A program made the translations under genes and the position numbers. Shown here piece by piece: positions 57,681 to 64,000 of a DNA stretch of 64,000 nucleotides; position 1 is the first letter of the stretch, and each line of letters opens with the position of its first letter. Under the pieces are notes generated by a model, which saw only the letters and a list, made by a program, of their open reading frames with translations, was not told where the DNA came from and did not search any database. This stretch comes from Flabesymbios commensalis (taxonomy: Eukaryota > Annelida > Polychaeta > Terebellida > Flabelligeridae), in the NCBI GenBank assembly GCA_964017125.1, contig CAXHKU010000964.1, forward strand, positions 1 to 64,000, in the 5' to 3' direction.

Positions 57681-58670
57681 ACTGTAATTTGACCTTGTGG
57701 GCATGATAACTTGAAAATTTTTCCAAGTATCCTTCTTAAATTTGTTATGCATGTTACAAATGACCAGTTCTCGGAGAAGTTTAATAATGGCTGAAAAAAA
57801 AGGAAAATAGCCGATTTATTGCTATTTTTCGCATTTTATGTCAATAATTTGACCTTGTGGGCGCGATAACTTGAAAAGTTCTTCATGTATCCTGTTCAAA
57901 TTTGCTATGCCTGTTACTAATTGAAAGCAGTTCTCAGAACACTTTGATGATGGCTGAAAAATTCAAAATGGCCGATTTATTGTGATTTTTCACATTTTAT
58001 GTCAATGATTTGACCTTGTGGGCGTGATAATTTGAAAAGTTTTTCATGTATCCTTCCCAAATTTGCTATGCATGTTACAAATGACCAGTTCTCGGCCAAG
58101 TTCGATAATGGCTAAAAAAAAAAAAAATTGCTGATTTATTGTGATTTTTCACATTTTACGTCAATGATTTGACCTTGTGGGCGTGATAATTTGCAAAGTT
58201 TTTCATGTATCCTGTTCCAATTTGTTATGCATGTTACTAATAAGCAGTTCTCCGACAAGTTTGATAATGGCTGAAAAAAATTCAAAATGACCGATTTAGT
58301 GCAATTTTTTTGCTTTTTACATCAATAATTTGACCTTGTGGGCACGATAACTTGAAAAGTTTTTCATGTCTCCTTCCCAAATTTGTTATGCATGTTACAA
58401 ATGAACAGTTCTCGGACAAGTTCAATAATGGCTAAAAAACCCCTTAAAAATGACCGATTTATTGCGATTTTTCGCATTTTACTTCAATAATTTGACCTTT
58501 ATAACATGAAAAGTTTTTCATTTATCCTGCTCAAATTTGTTATGCATGTTACTAATAAGCAGTTCTCAGACAAGTTCGATAACAGCTGAAAAGAAATTAA
58601 TAAATAACTTTAAGGTAATAACTTATTAAGTTCAATAATGTGGGCGGGCTATTGCCGAGTGTGTTCTTGT
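57681..58670 (-). mobile_element. HINE/Helentron-like family A, copy A5
   Basis: The minus-strand 5' end is at 58670 (reverse complement ACAAGAACACACTCGGCAAT, AGCCCGCC). Five to six units of about 180 bp extend leftwards ('gaccttgtgggcgcgataac', 'atgcatgttacaaatgacca', 'aaaatggccgatttattg'). No 3' hairpin is found at 57681, so the 3' part is lost. Confidence 0.75.
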
Positions 58671-59180
58671 TGTAGTTGTTATCAGATTGAGTAATATTGT
58701 TTCAATTAAAATGTTTTGCAGGGGAATGCATTCATTTTCGCTCGTATCAAAAAACACATCTCTAGTTTTTTTATGAACTTCGCTTTTGATTTTTTATTCA
58801 AAAACGGTTACGTTAAGTTACATCCATTTTAGATGTTGTTGGAAATAACCCACCTTCACATGAAGTTTATACAAGGGAAATGTTCAATATATATGTCACT
58901 TCAATTCTCATTCTTACTGACACTGATTTATTCATATCTTTGTTACAGATACATGCATTGGTGAAATAGTGATGATGATGAGAGGAGCAGTGATGTCACA
59001 AACCGGCTTCATAATAAATAATTTGTTGCATTTTATATTTCTCTGCCAGTCAAACCTTTTCTTTTTTATGCTTAAGGATAGAGTTCATTTATGCAAGATT
59101 AAGCACACATTTATAACATCTATCTTTTATTATTCGAATGGTAGGCTTTCTAGTTTTACTGTTGAATAGACAAATTTTCT
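58671..59180. other. Unassigned spacer
   Basis: No supported gene. A 66-codon frame at 58969-59169 begins with a run of methionines and lacks recognisable features. Confidence 0.3.
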
Positions 59181-59199
59181 ACATATATCATAAAGACGT

Positions 59200-59650
59200 C
59201 CGGTGTATGTATCTGTCTGAATGTGTCTGAACATCTAAATTTGTTAAGCATAATCAAATATTTGCGAATGTAAATTATTTATCAATATGATATGGGATAA
59301 AATCAGATTTGTGTGTCTGGATCTTTTGGCCTGTTTCTGTGTCTGAATAAGTATGTCTGGATGTGTGTATCTGGGTGTGTATGGCTGTGTCTTAATGTCT
59401 ATTATGTGTCTGAATGTATATTATGTGTCTGAATGTATATAATGTCTGTATCAGAACGTGTATATCTTGTATGTGAATGTGTATATGTGTGTCTGAATGT
59501 GTATGGATGTATCTTACTGTGTATGTCAGTGTCAGTTCTGTGTGTCTGGATTTGTATGTCTTTGTCTGTCTGTTTATACCTGTGTCTGTTTTTATGGCTG
59601 CATCTGGTTTTATCTACCTGTACGTGTATGTCAGTATATATTTTGTTTCA
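59200..59650. repeat. Degenerate 'tgtgtctgaatgtgtat' minisatellite
   Basis: Imperfect 15-20 bp units rich in 'tgtctgaatgtgtat' and 'gtgtctgg' run through the stretch and create overlapping valine/cysteine-rich open frames that I regard as artefacts. Confidence 0.75.
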
Positions 59651-59871
59651 CTTACAGTATTCTTTATGTATTCTAATAATAAACAAAGTTGAATTACTTT
59701 TGTCTTACGTTCCATTTCGATCGGCTATCTGAATCATGGCCAGATCGACCATTTTAATCAATGTAGTAAATAAAACACTCAAGATCTTGCAGGGAGTTCA
59801 ACAAGGTAGCACGCATCCTCGAATAAAAGGCAGGTTTTCATATGGGCCCAGCCGTGTATTAATTTGTGGAT

Positions 59872-60700
59872 CCAAAAAACTGGAATAGTGTCTCATTATA
59901 CCTTGAAAAACTCCCCATGCAATATAGTATTAAGATAAAGATATATTTAGAAATATATAAATGTATAAAAACTGACTGAATATGACGCTTTGACCTGTAC
60001 ACCCGAAGTTTTAGTTCTCGCGACAAAAAAAGTGTGAATCTGTTTTTTTTTCAATAAATAAATATTTCGATTTTTTTTACTGTCACTTATCACAATATAT
60101 CCCAACTGACCCAAAAATATAATCAACACAATTGAAGACGTTTTGGTAAGCATTAAGCCGAAATTTAGCGACAAATTCTTCAATTTTTATGAAAAAAATG
60201 CAAATTTCACTTTTTAGGGAAAAGTTCAAATTATTTTTATTATTACAAAAAAACTGGAATAGTGTCTCATTATATCTTAAAAAACTCCCAATTTTATATG
60301 GTATTGAGATAAAAATATTTTTTTAAATATATAAAAACCGACTGAATATGATGCTATCGCCCCAACCCCCAAATTTTCTGTTTTCGCGACAAAAAATAAT
60401 ACAAAATTAGGATATATATATATTTACTCATTGTAAATGATCATAAATTCATCATATGTGACTGAAATATAGAATAAAAAAAATTACTGATGTATTGATA
60501 AGCATTAAACCGCAATTTAGAAGCAATTCTTTTTTCATGAAAAAATGAATATAATTGAACTATTAAAAAAAAATATCGTCTGTATATATCTTTTCGTGTA
60601 GGGGACCACAATTTAATTACCAGGGGAAGAGGGGGGCTGGAGTATTTTTGAAATAAATATTTTCGCCTAAATTTCCATGACATAAATAATTTTCTAAATG
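59872..60700. repeat. Tandem pair of about 375-bp units
   Basis: 'aactggaatagtgtctcatt' starts units at about 59878 and 60250. Each continues with 'aaaaactccc', 'gtattaagataaa' or 'gtattgagataaa', 'actgactgaatatgacgct' or close variants, and 'ttctcgcgacaaaaa' or 'ttttcgcgacaaaaa'. Diverged, non-coding. Confidence 0.7.
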
Positions 60701-61142
60701 ACATGTAAATAAATATGTCCCTTAACAAAATTTTGAGCCATTGAAAGGTAGTAACTAGATAAGCCTACATGTATAATGTCAAGTTCATACTTCTGAATGC
60801 AAAAATCGTACATTGTGAGCTGTATATCCTCATACCTTCACATTTACCATTCACATTTAGAATGGGAACCCTGTCCTCTGTGATCCAAACAATACAATTA
60901 CATTTTAGTTACTATAGGGTAAAGATTGAAAATATATAGTACATCAAAAATTAAACAATATTATATAATCAAAATCAAATTCATTTGTGATTTAAAAGTA
61001 GAAAGCGTTTCTGGATGGTTTTCACTAAAACAGGTCAACGTTATTGGGTTGCATAATTTTAACAATGAGTGTACGGAAGCAGACACTCTTTCCGACCCTC
61101 ATGAAAGCTGGCATTTTTCCTGTCTATTATATCTAATTCATT

Positions 61143-61215
61143 ATTTGGGGTAGCCTTTGTGACTGAGAAGTAGCATTCGCGGTCTCAGACCACCAGGTCT
61201 TCATTAAATAAATAA
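61143..61215 (+). repeat. tRNA-derived SINE head (same family as 38697)
   Basis: 'gtagcctttgtgactgagaa' and 'cagaccaccaggtcttcatt' match the A-box and B-box regions of the copies at 38697 and 61444. The B box is degraded. Confidence 0.45.
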
Positions 61216-61337
61216 ACATTCTCTATGAGTTCCATCATATGTAGGTAAATGATTGGTAACATATTTATCGGGATATTTATGCTTGATCAATTTCTACTCA
61301 CGAATTAAAAGGTGTTCATCTTCAATCACAACACAGG

Positions 61338-61412
61338 CCTGGTGCAGTGGTTAAAGCTGCCTGCTTGGAAAGTCGGGAGATAGTGGGTTCGAACTCCACT
61401 CTGACCTTCAAG
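61338..61412 (+). repeat. tRNA-like SINE head with good A and B boxes
   Basis: 'ctggtgcagtggttaaagc' fits the A box and GGTTCGAACTCC the B box of RNA polymerase III promoters, 50 bp apart, in a 72-75 nt tRNA-like block. The acceptor ends (GGCCTGG against CTCTGACC) do not pair along their length, so a SINE head is more likely than a functional tRNA. Confidence 0.5.
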
Positions 61413-61443
61413 TTTCAAAGAAATAACATAACACAAAGATTCA

Positions 61444-61525
61444 ATATTGTGGAAAGCCTTTGGGACTGAGAGGTGGCGTGCTCGGCCTCAAACAACCAGA
61501 GTTCGAATCCTGTGTTTTGAGTTAC
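61444..61525 (+). repeat. tRNA-derived SINE head (same family as 38697)
   Basis: 'gggactgagaggtggcgtg' and GAGTTCGAATCCTGTG give the best-preserved A and B boxes of this family. 'gttttgag' then joins directly to the first unit of the following satellite. Confidence 0.55.
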
Positions 61526-63470
61526 GTAGAACATGTTTGTTAGGGTGGCTTCTTGACCATAGTTTTTTTCAATTATTTACGCGATCTTCTCTATGTGAAA
61601 ACGCTTCGGTGATCGGAGGGTCAATTTTACTAACCAAAACCATCCAAATTCGCACGAGTATTAATGACACTCTAATAAAATATATTTAATAAAAAAATTA
61701 ACAAAACTTTAGAACTCTCAATAATTATATGATTTGCGACATAGGGGCCTACATTTTCTGTATCAATCTACGGCCAATTTTTCGGAAGTCGAAAAACAAT
61801 TTTTTCAAATTATATATATATTTTAATGTAAGTTTGATAGCTGCATATCGTAGGCACTTATTTTCTATCTAATTCATGACCACTTTTGTTTCTCTATCAC
61901 AAAATTTGAGTTACGTGTAACACATTTTGTCAGGGAACTCTTTTGACCATAGTTTTTCCCAATTATTTACGCGATCTACTGTATGTGAAAACGCTTCAGT
62001 GATCAGAGGGTTACTTTTTACCAAACAAAACCATCCAAATTCACACGGAATATGCATGAGACTATAATAAATCATGTTCAATAAAAAAATTAGCAAAACT
62101 TTGAAACTCTTAATAATTATATAATTTGCGCCGTACAACTAATGTATAAATCTACGTCAATTTTTTCTGAAGTCTGAATTTTTTTTTTCAAAATTTTGTT
62201 TCAATGAAATTTTGATAGCTGCATGTCGTAAGTATTTACGTTGTATCAAATTCAAGACCCCTTTTGCTTCTCTATCTTAAAAATTGAGTTACGTAGAGCA
62301 TGTTTTGTAAAGGTACAATCTTGACCAGTTTTTTTTCAAAAATTTACGCGATCTACTCTATGTGAAAACGCTTCAGTGATCAGAGGGTCATTTTCTACCA
62401 ACCAAAACCACCCAAATTCACACGGAATATTAATGAGATTCTAGTAAAATATATTCAATAAAAAAATTAACAAAACTTTATAATTCTTAACAATTATATG
62501 ATTTGCGACATAGGGGCCTGCACCTTCTGTGTAAATCTAAGGCCAATTTTTCGGAAGTCGAAAAACAATTAAAAAAAATTATATATATATTTTAATGTAA
62601 TTTTGATAGCTGCATGTTGTAGGCACTTATTTTCTATCCAATCCATGACCTCTTTTGTTACTCTATCTCAAAAATTCAATTACGTATAACGCATTTTGTC
62701 AGGGAACTCTTTTGACCATAGTTTTTCCCAATTATTTACGCGATCTACTGTATGTGAAAACGCTTCAGTGATCAGAGGGTAACTTTTTACCAACCAAAAC
62801 CATCCAAATTCACACGCAATATGTATGAGACTATAATAAATCATGTTCGATAAAAAAATTAGCAAAACATTGAAACTCTTAATAATTATATAATTTGCGC
62901 CGTACAACTAATGTATAAATCTACGTCAATTTTTTCTGAAGTCTGAATTGTTTTTTTTTTCAAAATTTTGTTTCAATGAAATTTTGATAGCTGCATGTCG
63001 TAAATATTTACGTTGTATCAAATTCAAGACCCCTTTTGTTTCTCTATTTTAAAAATTGAGTTACGTAGAGCATGTTTTGTAAAGGTACAATCTTGGCCAG
63101 TTTTTTTTTTCAAAAATTTACGCGATTTACTCTATGTGAAAACGCTTCAGTGATCAGAGGGTCACTTTTTACAAACCAAAACCACCCAAATTCACACGGA
63201 ATATTAATGAGACTCTAGTAAAATATATTCAATACATTTTTTTACAATAGGCCTACTGCTTTATAAAAAATATTAATAATTATATGATTTTCGGCATAGG
63301 GGACTAAGCTTTCTGTATAAATCTACGGTAAATTTTTATGAAGTCTAAAAAAAATGAAAATATGATTTTATTGCTATTATGATCGCTGCATGTCGTGTGT
63401 ATTTATGTTATCTCAAATTCAAGACCCCTTTTGTTTCTCTATCTCAAAAATTGAGTTACTTAGAGCATGT
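61516..63470. repeat. Satellite with 385-bp units in an alternating (770-bp) pattern
   Basis: Units starting 'gagttacgtagagcatg' begin near 61522, 61910, 62286, 62676, 63058 and 63450. Each contains 'atttacgcgatctactctat', 'gtgaaaacgcttcagtgatc', 'aaccaaaaccatccaaattc' and 'tttgatagctgcatgtcgta'. Units 2 and 4 share 'gtcagggaactcttttgacc'. Units 3 and 5 share 'tttgtaaaggtacaatcttg'. Neighbouring units are less alike than alternate ones, which indicates a dimeric higher-order repeat. Confidence 0.85.
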
Positions 63471-63840
63471 TTTGTAAAGCTATTTGGTTGGTTGGCTGGA
63501 TAGTTGTTTTTTTAGTTACTTTGTTGGTTGGTTGGTTGGCTGGTTGTTTGGTTATTCGATTGGTTGGCTGGCTGGATAGTTGGTTGGCTGGCTGGCTGAT
63601 TGGTTATTTCGTTGGTTGGTTATTTGGTTGTTTGGCTGGCTGGTTGGTTGGTTGACTGGATAGTTGGTGTGTTGGTATATTTTTTTTTGTTGGTTACTTG
63701 GTTTGATGGTTATTAGGTTGGTTGGCTGTGTGGGTAGTTGGCTGTCTGGATAGTTGGTTGGATGTTTGGTTGGTTGGCTGGTTGGTTATTTAGTTGGTTG
63801 GTTGGCTGGCTTACTGACTGGTTAGTTGATGATTTGGTTA
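63466..63840. repeat. GGTTGGCTGG-type minisatellite
   Basis: Irregular runs of GGTTGGTTGG and GGCTGGCTGG with 'atagttggttgg' spacers. The frame encoding Trp/Leu/Val/Gly repeats comes from the repeat, not a gene. Many GG pairs in series could form two-tier quadruplexes. Confidence 0.8.
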
Positions 63841-63854
63841 TTCTGAACAATTAA

Positions 63855-64000
63855 AGGGACTGGCCCAGGCTAAAATCATCAAAAAATCGGTGATTTTATT
63901 TCGGGTTCTTAATATGACCATATGATGTAAACATGTACATAGACTAGAACTGCAAATTTTTATAATTTTTGTGCTGCGCATTCATCAGTTAGACTAGATA
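63855..64000 (-). mobile_element. TTAA-flanked palindromic DNA element, copy 2, cut by window end
   Basis: TTAA (63851-63854) is followed by AGGGACTGGCCCAGGCTAAA and then, in reverse complement, the same order of phrases as 9830-9937 ('aaaatcaccgatttttt', 'tatggtcatattaagaa', 'acatgtttacatcatatgg', 'gtgctgc.cattca'). It runs off the window at 64000 within the arm that is palindromic in copy 1. Confidence 0.7.

Noticed and set aside
59433-59732. Cys/Val-rich open frame suggesting a small secreted or membrane protein
   Set aside because: It falls in a degenerate 'tgtgtctgaatgtgtat' repeat, with two overlapping frames open.
61338-61412. Possible functional tRNA gene
   Set aside because: A and B boxes are good, but the acceptor stem does not pair, and tRNA-derived SINE heads of similar type lie nearby.
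63466-63840. Telomeric repeat
   Set aside because: Units are GGTTGG/GGCTGG mixtures, not a regular TTAGGG-type repeat.

Overview
The window is eukaryotic, gene-poor DNA from an animal, most likely a marine invertebrate. AT richness, several LINE remnants, tRNA-derived SINEs, many tandem-repeat-bearing mobile elements and repeats built on 'aaggtcaaggtc' phrases resemble mollusc or echinoderm/hemichordate DNA. I cannot name a species. I found no intact host protein gene, rRNA or functional tRNA. Almost everything I can explain is mobile-element or satellite DNA, much of it nested.

Layout. 0-0.7 kb: two pieces of a rolling-circle-like (Helentron/HINE-type) element, family A. 3.55-3.97 kb: a TA-flanked inverted-repeat element. 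4.45-4.86 kb: an unrecognised basic open frame. 6.2-6.6 kb: a SINE-like retroposon, C'. 8.6-13.97 kb: a degraded CR1/L2-group LINE interrupted by two TTAA-flanked DNA elements. 15.0-17.2 kb: HINE-type family B, followed to 18.4 kb by a decayed gene of unknown function. 19.25-19.73 kb: a second LINE 3' end. 21.4-23.1 kb: satellites. 23.1-23.45 kb: second C' copy. 23.9-24.8 kb: family A. 27.11-32.22 kb: a hairpin-rich retroposon, C, with a 13-bp target duplication, split by a full-length family B element. 35.65-36.59 kb: a chimera with a family A head and a family B tail. 37.7-38.8 kb: SINE fragments. 39.5-41.6 kb: tandem repeats. 41.68-46.88 kb: a nest of DNA transposons including a Tigger/pogo-like element. 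47.28-49.86 kb: three long-palindrome (foldback) elements with a shared core. 50.9-56.1 kb: a large 20-bp minisatellite split by a second copy of C. 56.15-58.67 kb: a small inverted-repeat element, a further tandem block and family A again. 59.2-63.85 kb: satellites and SINE heads. The window ends inside a second copy of the TTAA-flanked element seen in the LINE.

Two points stand out. The insertions give a relative chronology: retroposon C entered an older repeat, then B entered C, and an uninterrupted second copy of C at 54 kb shows the empty site. Also, several unrelated inverted-repeat elements have a terminal 'phrase' that recurs inside them in both orientations. All calls come from reading the sequence; no database search was possible.
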